From NCBI GenBank assembly GCA_965204525.1, contig OZ241994.1, positions 5,270,001 through 5,334,000 of the forward strand: a DNA stretch of 64,000 bases, read 5' to 3'. The notes under the pieces were generated by a model. The model did no database searches. It was not told the origin of the DNA and saw nothing but the letters and a program-made list of their open reading frames with translations. Numbering within the stretch: position 1 is the stretch's first letter; every line of letters begins with the position of its first letter. The translations under genes were made by a program, and so were the position numbers. This document shows positions 16,688 to 24,636 of this stretch, in pieces. Source of the stretch: Bin5 sp965204525 (lineage in GTDB: Bacteria > Chloroflexota > Anaerolineae > Caldilineales > Caldilineaceae).

Positions 16688-18031
16688 TCACTGACCCTTC
16701 TCAGCGTCGTGGACGGCCTCCGATTCGGCAGTGGACGGATTCGCCAGTAGGGGGCGCGTCAGGAAGGGCATTGGATCTACGGCAACACCATAAACGCGTA
16801 GCTCCCAGTGAAGATGTTCGCCGGTACTGCGTCCCGTTGTTCCAACCAGCCCGATCGGGTCCCCGGCCTGTACTTTTTCCCCCGGGACGACAAGCGCCTC
16901 CTGCAAATGCCAGTACCCCGTAAACAGACCTGCACCGTGGTCGAGAATCACGCTTATGCCGCGCACGGTCAACGGCTCGGCAAGGGCGACTATGCCGTCC
17001 GCCGGGGCGAGAACGGGACTGCCTCCCGGTGCAGCGAAATCCTGTCCTGTGTGAAAGGAATAGAACTGCCCAGAATTGTAGTTTCGGTGGACTCCGTACG
17101 GGCTCGTGGTGGGAGCGTCTGTTTGCAGTGGCAAAGAGAACGGGTTGCGCCATTGAATCGGCGTCGCCGCGTGCGACCAGATGGGAGCAAGATAGTCCAG
17201 TTCCGCCTGCGAAGTTTCCTGTTCGACCAGAGCACTTTTGTCCGGCGCCAACCTGATTTCCTGAACAGGAAAAACGCGTCCTTGGATGAACACTGGGAAA
17301 GAGCGCGTAACGATGACGCCGTTCGCGGCCATATAACTCAGATTCAGGGGGTACACTCCTGGCTCAACTGATGCCTCAATCGGAATGTATCCACCCCATA
17401 TCGTGACATCTTTGCCCCCCTCGTCTCTTCTTTTGACCGCTAGCGGTCGGATACCCAAGTGCGCCCCATTCCACGTCGCTTCAAGAGCGAGAGGTCGGTC
17501 CACTTCAGCCTCGAGCCAGCCGACTTGGCCCTGAACGATGGATGAAGGCACACTGACCACCTTTACCGAGCCAAAGGGAGTCGACGGAGGGGCGTTGTTC
17601 TGCAGGAGCCGGATGGGCTGACCCGGGAAAAGGCGCGCGGTTGGAGTCGTGCCATTGAAAATGGCCAACTGGAGAACCGAAAGTCCCTCCCGTTCGGCAA
17701 TAGCCTGTATCGTATCCCCAGGCCTTGCGATTACGCTCCGACGGGCGGCACCGCGAGGAAGCAGGAGTGTCTGCCCGACGTCAAGCGCATTTAAATCAGT
17801 AATTTGGTTTGTGGCTGCCAACACCTCCAACGGGATCCCCAGGTCGGCGGCTATCGAAGCCAAGGTGTCGCCATGTTCGATCACATAAGTGTCGTTTGGC
17901 GACTGCGCGGCGACCTGGTCCGGCTGCAAAACGGCTAGGACCAAGAAACATGCCAGCAGGAGGCCGGATGAGACTCTCTTCCTCTGTAGCGAAATGCAGG
18001 TATCCAAGTGACTCTTCTTTTGGAAATGCAA
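16688..18031 (-). CDS. Secreted LysM and M23 (LytM) peptidoglycan endopeptidase-like protein
   Basis: This 447-residue exported protein probably cuts peptidoglycan or activates an amidase. A signal peptide spans about residues 1-42 (VSSGLLLACFLVLAVLQPDQVAAQ). Two LysM repeats follow (TYVIEHGDTLASIAADLGIPLEVLAATN...; VIARPGDTIQAIAEREGLSVLQLAIFNG). A central beta region leads into the M23 domain with HTGQDFAAPGGSPVLAPADGIV, GYWHLQE and the zinc motif GEHLHWELRVYG. The first His/Asp ligands (HTGQD) and the HLHW pair are intact, suggesting an active zinc site. TTG at 18031 is used, with AGGA just upstream. The 189 bases to hpt hold no other gene. Confidence 0.9.
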   Translation of the reverse strand: MHFQKKSHLDTCISLQRKRVSSGLLLACFLVLAVLQPDQVAAQSPNDTYVIEHGDTLASIAADLGIPLEVLAATNQITDLNALDVGQTLLLPRGAARRSVIARPGDTIQAIAEREGLSVLQLAIFNGTTPTARLFPGQPIRLLQNNAPPSTPFGSVKVVSVPSSIVQGQVGWLEAEVDRPLALEATWNGAHLGIRPLAVKRRDEGGKDVTIWGGYIPIEASVEPGVYPLNLSYMAANGVIVTRSFPVFIQGRVFPVQEIRLAPDKSALVEQETSQAELDYLAPIWSHAATPIQWRNPFSLPLQTDAPTTSPYGVHRNYNSGQFYSFHTGQDFAAPGGSPVLAPADGIVALAEPLTVRGISVILDHGAGLFTGYWHLQEALVVPGEKVQAGDPIGLVGTTGRSTGEHLHWELRVYGVAVDPMPFLTRPLLANPSTAESEAVHDAEKGQ

Positions 18032-18220
18032 CTGTCCTGCCCTTGGCGGCCAATCAGATCCTCAAGAGCGGTCGTCTAAACACTCTTCCCGTGGATGCCC
18101 TTAAGCGAAATCGCGAATGGAGTGCCGAACTGCTTGCGTTTTCTTCCGAGCACACTGCTGAACTGTAGCGGGTCACAAGGCCGGAGCTCCCGGCGGAGAG
18201 CCAGGATTTCCACAGGACAC

Positions 18221-18808
18221 CTATTCCGAACTGGGCTGGTACACTTCAGACTTGAGAACGCCGATATAGGGGAGGTTGCGGTACTTCTGGTTGAAATCCA
18301 GCCCGTAGCCGATTACAAACTCATCTGGGACCGAGAAACCGGTCCAGAAGAGGTCGATGTCTACCTCCCTCCGTGATGGTTTGTCCAGAAGCGTAACCAC
18401 TTCAAGGCTGGCGGGATTTCGGGCCCTGAAGAGCCGTGTAAGATAAGCGAGAGTATTTCCGCTGTCAATGATGTCCTCGACCAATAGCGCGTGACGACCT
18501 TCGATCGGCTCATTCAGGTCCTTGAGGATTCGAACGATGCCGGTGCTCGTTGTGGAGGCGCCGTAACTGCTTGTAGCGAGAAAATCCACCTCGTGCGGGA
18601 TCGTAATCGTTCGCATGAGGTCGGCAATAAAGACGACACTGCCCTTTAGGACCGCAATTAACAAGAGATCCTTGTCCGCATAGCGCTCATCGATCTGCCG
18701 GCCCAACCCGCGTATACGGTCCTGGATCTCATCCGCGGAGATCAGTACGCGCTCTACGTCCCGACACGGTTGATTCTGCACGCACGGTTCGGCAGCTTTC
18801 TCATTCAC
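18221..18808 (-). CDS. hpt: Hypoxanthine(-guanine) phosphoribosyltransferase
   Basis: This salvage enzyme joins hypoxanthine or guanine to PRPP, giving IMP or GMP. The PRPP loop is LLVEDIIDSGNTLAYL. The flexible loop region is FLATSSYGASTTSTG, and LLLIAVLKGSVVFIADLMR holds the conserved KGS. The tail VDIDLFWTGFSVPDEFVIGYGLDFNQKYRNLPYIG is characteristic. The frame is open to 18907, but GTG at 18808 has AGGAG eight bases upstream, giving 195 residues, close to the family's usual 180. ATG at 18838 is an alternative. It complements the de novo purine gene purH elsewhere in the window. In many bacteria hpt is next to tilS; here a Nudix gene and a small gene lie between them. Confidence 0.92.
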   Translation of the reverse strand: MNEKAAEPCVQNQPCRDVERVLISADEIQDRIRGLGRQIDERYADKDLLLIAVLKGSVVFIADLMRTITIPHEVDFLATSSYGASTTSTGIVRILKDLNEPIEGRHALLVEDIIDSGNTLAYLTRLFRARNPASLEVVTLLDKPSRREVDIDLFWTGFSVPDEFVIGYGLDFNQKYRNLPYIGVLKSEVYQPSSE

Positions 18809-18967
18809 CACGGTGACTCCTGATGGGCTTTCAACCATGTGCCGAATAATCTCCTGGTGTGCTGTCCAAACATTGGACGAAAGACCGTTGGGTGGCATCC
18901 GGCGCAAGCACCGGATGCCGACCAGCCGGCCCCGGATGGGTCAGGATCGTATCATTCGCCGTAGAGG

Positions 18968-19627
18968 CTACCCAAATCTGCCCTCTTCCGGCTGGCATTT
19001 GCGCACTACAGCGAGTAGCTCACTGAGTATCATCGCGGTCGCCCCCCAGATGGTCTGATTAAGAATGGCGAAATGAGGAACCAGCGCAGATCGATCGGCA
19101 AGCTGCCACTGCTCCCGCCGCTGGTGGGCGGGGTCCAGCAGAGCTGCCAATGGCACTTCAAGCAGCTGGGCAACTTCGCTGGGATTGGGTCGAAAGACCG
19201 GCTTGGCGTTCAGGCGTCCCACGGTCGGATAGACTTCGAAGTTGCTGGGTCGAATGTAGAGATCGGTGAGCGTGCCGAGGATCTGAACGTCGCTTGGCTC
19301 GATCCCCAGTTCCTCGTTGGCCTCTCGCAGCGCTGTCTCGGACAGGTTCTTATCTCCTTCTTCGCAACCGCCTCCAGGAAACGCGACCTGCCCGCTGTGT
19401 GTGCCGTCGTACGTAGGTCGCAAGATCAAGGGCATGTGCAGCTGGCCCTGGAGACTGTACAGCAGGACGAGAACGCCACTCTGGCGAGCCGGCGTTTCTG
19501 GTCTGTCGTCGGGATGCCACCCCGGGCGCGGTAGTGGCGCCATCAGTGCCTGGGCCGCGCGGCCCGGTAGGGAAGCGGCCAGGTTTTTCTGCAGACAATC
19601 GAAGAAACCGTTCAATGAAGCGGTCAC
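18968..19627 (-). CDS. Nudix hydrolase, CoA pyrophosphatase-like
   Basis: This 219-residue hydrolase contains the Nudix box in GGGCEEGDKNLSETALREAN plus EELGI, including the catalytic REAxEE-type core (REANEELG). It also shows the preceding family motif HSGQVAFPGG seen in CoA diphosphatases (NudL type), which hydrolyse coenzyme A or its derivatives to 4'-phosphopantetheine and 3',5'-ADP. The N-terminal ~55 residues and the proline-rich PGWHPDDRPETPAR are less conserved. The start is GTG at 19627 without a strong ribosome site. It sits between the tilS-coupled small gene and hpt, all on the minus strand. Confidence 0.87.
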   Translation of the reverse strand: MTASLNGFFDCLQKNLAASLPGRAAQALMAPLPRPGWHPDDRPETPARQSGVLVLLYSLQGQLHMPLILRPTYDGTHSGQVAFPGGGCEEGDKNLSETALREANEELGIEPSDVQILGTLTDLYIRPSNFEVYPTVGRLNAKPVFRPNPSEVAQLLEVPLAALLDPAHQRREQWQLADRSALVPHFAILNQTIWGATAMILSELLAVVRKCQPEEGRFG

Positions 19628-19666
19628 AACGCCCCAGTTCCTCGCTGCTTGGAGCCAGCGAAACCC

Positions 19667-19909
19667 TTAGTCGGTACGACGGGACTGAAAGACGATCTTC
19701 CCTTGCTCATCCACTTCCCAACCATATTCGTCCAGATAGATGTCGCCATCCGGCAGGCTCAGGCGGCGGGTCAGGCGGTCGAAAGAAAAGGGGACCGTGC
19801 CGTTAGGGTCTGTCAAAACGCCGGCGGCAAAGTCCGAATCGCGCCGCGTGAAGCGCATCACAGTTTCCTCTTGGCGGGTCACCCAGAGTACAAGTGGACG
19901 CACGCTCAT
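19667..19909 (-). CDS. Small conserved-looking protein coupled to tilS, unknown function
   Basis: I do not recognise this 80-residue protein. The ATG at 19909 comes two bases after the tilS stop, which indicates translational coupling. The sequence is mixed alpha/beta in character, without membrane segments or cysteines: basic MRFTRRDSDFAAGVL, then SFDRLTRRLSLPDGDIYLDE, and an end GWEVDEQGKIVFQSRR. Its balanced composition and position argue that it is real. It may be a small accessory to tRNA modification or simply an operon passenger. Confidence 0.6.
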   Translation of the reverse strand: MSVRPLVLWVTRQEETVMRFTRRDSDFAAGVLTDPNGTVPFSFDRLTRRLSLPDGDIYLDEYGWEVDEQGKIVFQSRRTD

Positions 19910-19911
19910 CG

Positions 19912-21636
19912 TCAAGTGGGCTCCCAGTAGAGATGAAAGACTCTGCGGCTGCGAGGCGTTATGCGTACGCTGTGAGCGATCTGGTGTCCTCCCACCCATA
20001 CGACTCGCTCTCCATCGAACAGAATGGGCCAGCCGGCACGTAGGAAGCGTGGGACTTTGCGATCGGTGAGGTAGTCGGCCAGTGGCTTGCCATGTCCATC
20101 CAGCCCAAGGGGCTCAAATCGCAGGCCCGCCCGCGGCGTACCGAGTCTGAGCTGCTGGACCGTGTCGGCGTCGACGTACGCCTCCCAACTTGAGAGCCTG
20201 CGCTCGCCCGGTCCCGGTCGCGGTCCTGAGGTGTCAGTCGACTTCGCTGCCCATTCGAACGGCAGTTCCTGTCTGTCCACTTCCGCGCAGCGTAGCGTCC
20301 AGCGGTCAACAGTGATCTCCCCGGCAACTGTCAGTTCAACTGCCGGAAAGTTCGCCCGCCAAGCATGGTCCAGATAAGGATGCTCGGGCGCAAAGGGCGT
20401 AGTGTCCCGATGGTGCAGGCTGAAGGCGTTCCGGGTGCGGGACAGCATTACGTCGGCAAACCAGGTGTAAGGGCCGCCAGAGCGGTCTTCATCACAGAGT
20501 GCTAGGCGAAGGCGCTCTACGGCGTCGAAGCCAAGTCCTGTCAGAGGACGCCCCAGCTCCCGCAGCGCCGCACGCAACGCCTCCCGCTGGTCGGCCGCGC
20601 TCAGATCGCGAAAGGCAATCAGGTCGAAAACCTGCCGGCAGTGCGCTTCAGGCGACGACCCCCCAGGTGTTGCCGGCGAAGTGTGACTTGAGAAGTTCGT
20701 ACCCTCACCCTCGTTTCCCCATCGTGTCGCGGCCAGGGCCTGCTGTGTGTAACGCTCTGATCGCTGTACCTCCGCGCCCATTATCGAAGCCGTTCGGCAA
20801 AGAGAAGCGACGATCTGTGGATTTATTTTCTTCAGAAGGGGCAAAATCTCATGTCGAATTCGATTGCGTACGAACGTACGGTCCTGATTGGTTGGGTCTT
20901 CACGCCAAGGGATATCGTGCTCCCTGAGATATCGCATGATCTCTGAACGCGAAACGCCCAACAATGGCCGGACAACACGCACGCCGGGAACGGGACGGTT
21001 CTGAAGGAGCAGCTGCGTCACAGCCCGCATCCCGGCCAGCCCGTGCATGCCGCTGCCTCGAATCAGGTTCATCAGCACCGTTTCAGCCTGGTCATTTGCC
21101 GTATGGGCCACTGCGACATCCACCATGCAGCCATCTACCTGATAATCGACAGCCACCTGGGCCAGAAACTGATAGCGCCAGCGGCGGGCGGTCGCCTCCA
21201 GATTGCCGCTTTTGGTCAGCGCTTCAGGAGGCAATCTGTTCGTCTCGAAGGGTACGTTCCAGCGTCTGGCCATCTCGACCACAAAGGAAGCGTCTTCGCG
21301 GGAGTCGGGTCGAATACTGTGATCGAGATGGGCGACGACCAGATTGAGAGTCCACTCATCGCGCATGCGCGTGAGCAAGTGCAGAAGGGCCATACTATCT
21401 CCGCCGCCGCTGACTGCGACGACTACCGTTGTAGGACGGCCGCCGCACTGCGTTGGCGCAGCGAAGAGGCCCTCCCTTTCCCGCGTCTGTCGGACCAGCC
21501 CCAGCAATCGTTGGTCGTTATCCGACAGAGTGGCCCGAACAGGCTGGGTCTGACTGATGTCGGGCTGCTCTCCACCTTCCTGAGACCCGGAAATAGGCCG
21601 CGGTTGAAACAAAAGATTAGCTCTCCTCTTCGACAT
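19912..21636 (-). CDS. tilS: tRNA(Ile)-lysidine synthase
   Basis: TilS modifies C34 of the CAU-anticodon tRNA to lysidine so it reads AUA as isoleucine. The PP-loop SGGGDS sits in VVVAVSGGGDSMALLHLLTR. The catalytic core continues with VVAHLDHSIRPDSREDASFV, TANDQAETVLMNLIRGSGMHGLAGM and RPLLGVSRSEIMRYLREHDIPWREDPTNQD. The C-terminal domain ends in LADYLTDRKVPRFLRAGWPIL and VVWVGGHQIAHSVRIT. At about 574 residues it is longer than E. coli TilS (432), with extra sequence before the PP-loop and around residues 300-340 (SSHTSPATPGGSSPEAHC). ATG at 21636 and TTG at 21660 are both possible starts. It appears to head the operon running towards hpt. Confidence 0.93.
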   Translation of the reverse strand: MSKRRANLLFQPRPISGSQEGGEQPDISQTQPVRATLSDNDQRLLGLVRQTREREGLFAAPTQCGGRPTTVVVAVSGGGDSMALLHLLTRMRDEWTLNLVVAHLDHSIRPDSREDASFVVEMARRWNVPFETNRLPPEALTKSGNLEATARRWRYQFLAQVAVDYQVDGCMVDVAVAHTANDQAETVLMNLIRGSGMHGLAGMRAVTQLLLQNRPVPGVRVVRPLLGVSRSEIMRYLREHDIPWREDPTNQDRTFVRNRIRHEILPLLKKINPQIVASLCRTASIMGAEVQRSERYTQQALAATRWGNEGEGTNFSSHTSPATPGGSSPEAHCRQVFDLIAFRDLSAADQREALRAALRELGRPLTGLGFDAVERLRLALCDEDRSGGPYTWFADVMLSRTRNAFSLHHRDTTPFAPEHPYLDHAWRANFPAVELTVAGEITVDRWTLRCAEVDRQELPFEWAAKSTDTSGPRPGPGERRLSSWEAYVDADTVQQLRLGTPRAGLRFEPLGLDGHGKPLADYLTDRKVPRFLRAGWPILFDGERVVWVGGHQIAHSVRITPRSRRVFHLYWEPT

Positions 21637-21810
21637 GACCCGGAGTACTTTGCCGTGCAATGGGGAACCGGAACATCAGGACGTTTCATGCCTTCGACTC
21701 CTTCTGGATCCACCACATTAGGATAGCGGAAGGCGCCGATCATTCGCAAGACGGAGCGACGAAATTGGAACTATAGTCATAGCATTTGTATTTTGTGTCA
21801 ATTGTGCCTA

Positions 21811-21819
21811 TGGTATACT
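21811..21819 (+). promoter_or_regulatory. Extended -10 promoter for the mre operon
   Basis: TGGTATACT gives an extended -10 with a strong TATACT hexamer, 90 bases before the mreB start. The upstream DNA is AT-rich (AGCATTTGTATTTTGTGTCA), with weak -35 candidates only. The 272-base region is shared with the divergent tilS gene. Confidence 0.5.
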
Positions 21820-21908
21820 TGTATCGTTAAAGGTACTTCAAAAAGGCAGTGGGCGGTCCCGGCGCCCATTGTTGATCCGTCCCTGCAAGAAATGGAGATG
21901 TCCCCGGA

Positions 21909-22979
21909 GTGGCGAACCCGTTAGACTGGCTGTTGGGTCTTTTTTCACTCGATATTGGCATAGACCTGGGCACAGCAAATACCCTGGTACATGTGAAAGG
22001 CCGGGGGGTCATCATTGACGAACCGTCGGTGGTAGCGATCGACAAGTCGTCTAAGCGGCGCAGTTCGGTCAAAGCAATCGGGCAAGAGGCAAAAGAGATG
22101 GTTGGCCGCACGCCATCCCATATCGTGGCTGTGCGCCCTCTGCAGGACGGCGTCATTTCCGATTTCAAGATGACGGAAGAGATGATCCATGCCTTCATTG
22201 GCAAGGTTCACGGCAACCGGGCCTTTGGTACGGCCCGCCCGCGCGTTGTGATCGGCATCCCTTCCGGCGTGACCGAAGTGGAAAAGCGCGCTGTACGAGA
22301 TGCAACCGTCAGCGCCGGCGCGAGGGAAGCGGGCTTGGTCGAAGAGCCGATGGCGGCTGCAATTGGCGCGGGGTTGCCAGTTACGGAGTCCGTTGGTTCC
22401 ATGATTGTAGACATCGGCGGTGGTACCACCGAAGTTGCGGTGATCTCCATGGGCGGAATCGTCGTTTCACGCTCGATCCGGGTTGCCGGTGACGAGATGA
22501 ACGAAGATATCATCAATTACAGCCGCCAAAAGTACAACCTCTTGATCGGCGAACGTATGGCCGAGCGAGTCAAGATTGAAGTGGGATCAGCCTACCCACT
22601 TGAACATGAACGGACCATGATCATCCGAGGACGTAATCTGATCACGGGTCTGCCCGAGGCGATTGAGATCAGTTCAGTGGAAATCAGGGAGGCTCTTACC
22701 GGCTCTGTCGAGGTCATTGTTGATGCGGTCAAAGATACCTTGGATGAAACGCCTCCCGAGCTCGTGGCAGACTTGATGGAGCACGGGATCGTACTCGCAG
22801 GCGGGGGCGCTCTTTTGCAGGGATTGGCACAGCGCATTCAGGATGAAAACCGCATGCACGTCTATGTTGCCGACAATCCGCTCTCCTCTGTTGTGCTGGG
22901 GACGGGCATGATCCTGGAGAAACCGGAGCACTACGCCGAAACCCTGACAACAATGCAGCGTAAGAGCACGATTCGATAG
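21909..22979 (+). CDS. mreB: Rod shape-determining actin homologue MreB
   Basis: MreB polymerises along the inner membrane and guides lateral wall synthesis. The 356-residue protein begins with GTG at 21909 and shows the actin-fold phosphate-1 motif DIGIDLGTANTLV, the connect/phosphate-2 region VDIGGGTTEVAVISMGG, and the adenosine motif GIVLAGGGALLQGLAQRI. The N-terminal NPLDWLLGLFS is a typical amphipathic membrane-binding stretch. GERMAERVKIEVGSAYP is strongly MreB-like and separates it from the parM/ftsA groups. It heads mreB-mreC-mreD-mrdA-minC-minD-rodA, which joins cell-elongation genes to division-site selection. Confidence 0.97.
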   Translation: MANPLDWLLGLFSLDIGIDLGTANTLVHVKGRGVIIDEPSVVAIDKSSKRRSSVKAIGQEAKEMVGRTPSHIVAVRPLQDGVISDFKMTEEMIHAFIGKVHGNRAFGTARPRVVIGIPSGVTEVEKRAVRDATVSAGAREAGLVEEPMAAAIGAGLPVTESVGSMIVDIGGGTTEVAVISMGGIVVSRSIRVAGDEMNEDIINYSRQKYNLLIGERMAERVKIEVGSAYPLEHERTMIIRGRNLITGLPEAIEISSVEIREALTGSVEVIVDAVKDTLDETPPELVADLMEHGIVLAGGGALLQGLAQRIQDENRMHVYVADNPLSSVVLGTGMILEKPEHYAETLTTMQRKSTIR

Positions 22980-23038
22980 TTCCCGGCTCGTGTAGGCAAG
23001 TCCAGTGTGCCCCCCTTTAGATTTGCATCGAAACGCCT

Positions 23039-23941
23039 ATGCGTAACAGTGATCAACGCGGCTGGGGCAGTGTCAACTTTGGGCTCAAGCTTGTTATCCT
23101 CACTCTGACGGCCGTGCTGCTGTTGGCATTGCAGCAGACCGGCCGCCTGGGGACAGTGGAAGGACTGGTCACGATGGTAACCGCGCCAGGCCAGTCCGGG
23201 TTGTCGACTTTGACCAACCGCCTCTCCAGGTCCCTGACAAATCTGCGTAACTATCGCTCTCTCCAACGGCGGTTAACTGAATTAGAACGAATCGTTGAAA
23301 GCCTGAGCGTTGAAAACCTGCGTTTGCAGGAAGTGGAACGGGAAAATCAACGCTTGCGGGAACTCCTGGAATTCGCCGAAACCAGACCCAGCTTCGAATT
23401 GCAAGGTGGGCAGATTATCGCCAGAGTAATTGGGCAGAACGCCACCAATTTCCTGAACGTGGCAATGATCGATCTCGGTTCCCGGCACGGCATCAGAGTT
23501 GGGATGCCGGTGGTGAATGAACAGGGCCTGGTGGGCCGCATCAGCGATGTAACGGCAACAACCTCTAAGGTGTTGCTCATCACCGATCCGACCAGCACCG
23601 TCAACGCCATTTTGCAGGCGAGCCGGTTGACCGGGGTCATCAGTGGTGAGCCCGGCTCCCATCCGATTATCGGATTCCTTCCCCAGGGCACGGAAATCGG
23701 AGTAGGGGAGGTGGTTCTTACCTCTGGAATGGGCGGCAAATTCCCCAAAGGGATTCATATCGGTCAAGTTGTCGAGGTATGGCAGCGGGACGTAAACGTC
23801 TTTCAAGAGGCCGTAGTAAGGCCGACGGTGAACTTCAGCCAGCTCGAGGAGGTGATGGTCGTTACGAACTTCGACCCCTCTGAGTTTGTTCCTCTCCTGG
23901 ACAGATTGCCGGAGCCGCAAGGAGAGACGAGTGACGAGTGA
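23039..23941 (+). CDS. mreC: Cell shape protein MreC
   Basis: MreC links MreB and the elongation PBP outside the membrane. The 300-residue protein has one N-terminal membrane helix (LVILTLTAVLLLALQQTG), then a coiled coil at about residues 70-115 (LQRRLTELERIVESLSVENL and NQRLRELLEFAET). The paired beta-barrels follow, with the typical ARVIGQNATNFLNVAMIDLG, GMPVVNEQGLVGRISDV, SKVLLITDPTSTVNAI and VVLTSGMGGKFPKGIHIGQV. Length and order match the family. Its end overlaps mreD by 11 bases. Confidence 0.95.
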   Translation: MRNSDQRGWGSVNFGLKLVILTLTAVLLLALQQTGRLGTVEGLVTMVTAPGQSGLSTLTNRLSRSLTNLRNYRSLQRRLTELERIVESLSVENLRLQEVERENQRLRELLEFAETRPSFELQGGQIIARVIGQNATNFLNVAMIDLGSRHGIRVGMPVVNEQGLVGRISDVTATTSKVLLITDPTSTVNAILQASRLTGVISGEPGSHPIIGFLPQGTEIGVGEVVLTSGMGGKFPKGIHIGQVVEVWQRDVNVFQEAVVRPTVNFSQLEEVMVVTNFDPSEFVPLLDRLPEPQGETSDE

Positions 23942-24575
23942 AGGGCATCGTCTCGGGCCTAGGGGATTCTCGGGAGAGAGGAGGAATAGAGGTTCCCTCT
24001 TTGGGTCTCCCGGGGCACAGCAGGACGGTGTTCGACAAGGTGTTGCAAGGGGGGCATTCTCTTCTTCGTTCTCTCCATCTAGCCTGGGCGGCTCCTGGCT
24101 CATCGTCCCAATATTGGGCGCAGCGGCCGTCTTTCAGGTCGTCGTCGTCCCCAAATTGGAAGTCAGAGGCGTCTACCCGGATCTGATCCTGTTACTGGTG
24201 ATTGCCAGGTCACTCATTGCGGGAGGACGGAGCGCAGTAATATGGGGATTCGCTGGTGGGCTGTGGATGGATGTACTAAGCGGAGGGGCAATCGGCGCTT
24301 CAAGTTTGGCCTTGATGGCAACATCCTTGATGACCGGAATCGGCCACAACGCGATTTTCCGCCGCAATTCCTTCGTACCATTTGTCGCGGCGCTGTCGGG
24401 CAGTCTTGTCTTTTCGCTGATCTATCTGGCCATCCTGGTCGGCGTCGGCTACCGGTTCCCGTTCGGTCCACTGGTGGCCAATCTGATTGTCCCAGCCACC
24501 CTATACAACGGCGCCGTGATGTTCCTGGCGACACCTGTCTTGAATCGTATGCCCGAAAAGGCGTACTACCCGTAG
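23931..24575 (+). CDS. mreD: Rod shape-determining membrane protein MreD
   Basis: MreD is the small integral membrane partner of MreC. The 214-residue product has a long polar N-terminus of about 50 residues, rich in Arg, Gly and Ser, then five to six hydrophobic segments (LIVPILGAAAVFQVVVVPKL; VYPDLILLLVIARSLI; SAVIWGFAGGLWMDVLSGG; FVPFVAALSGSLVFSLIYLA). The motif GFAGGLWMDVLSGGAIGASSL is characteristic. GTG at 23931 has GGAG at a 6-base gap and overlaps mreC. The long N-terminal tail is unusual for MreD, so a later start cannot be excluded. Confidence 0.88.
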   Translation: MTSEGHRLGPRGFSGERRNRGSLFGSPGAQQDGVRQGVARGAFSSSFSPSSLGGSWLIVPILGAAAVFQVVVVPKLEVRGVYPDLILLLVIARSLIAGGRSAVIWGFAGGLWMDVLSGGAIGASSLALMATSLMTGIGHNAIFRRNSFVPFVAALSGSLVFSLIYLAILVGVGYRFPFGPLVANLIVPATLYNGAVMFLATPVLNRMPEKAYYP

Positions 24576-24636
24576 TTCCCGGAATTCGGTTACCCCCAGG
24601 CTGACAAAGTGAAAGGTCTGGCTGAAAAAGACTCCC

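Noticed and set aside
18180..18215. GCCGGGAGCTCCGGC-type palindrome after hpt
   Set aside because: A short stem without a T-rich tract; it may be chance in GC-rich DNA.
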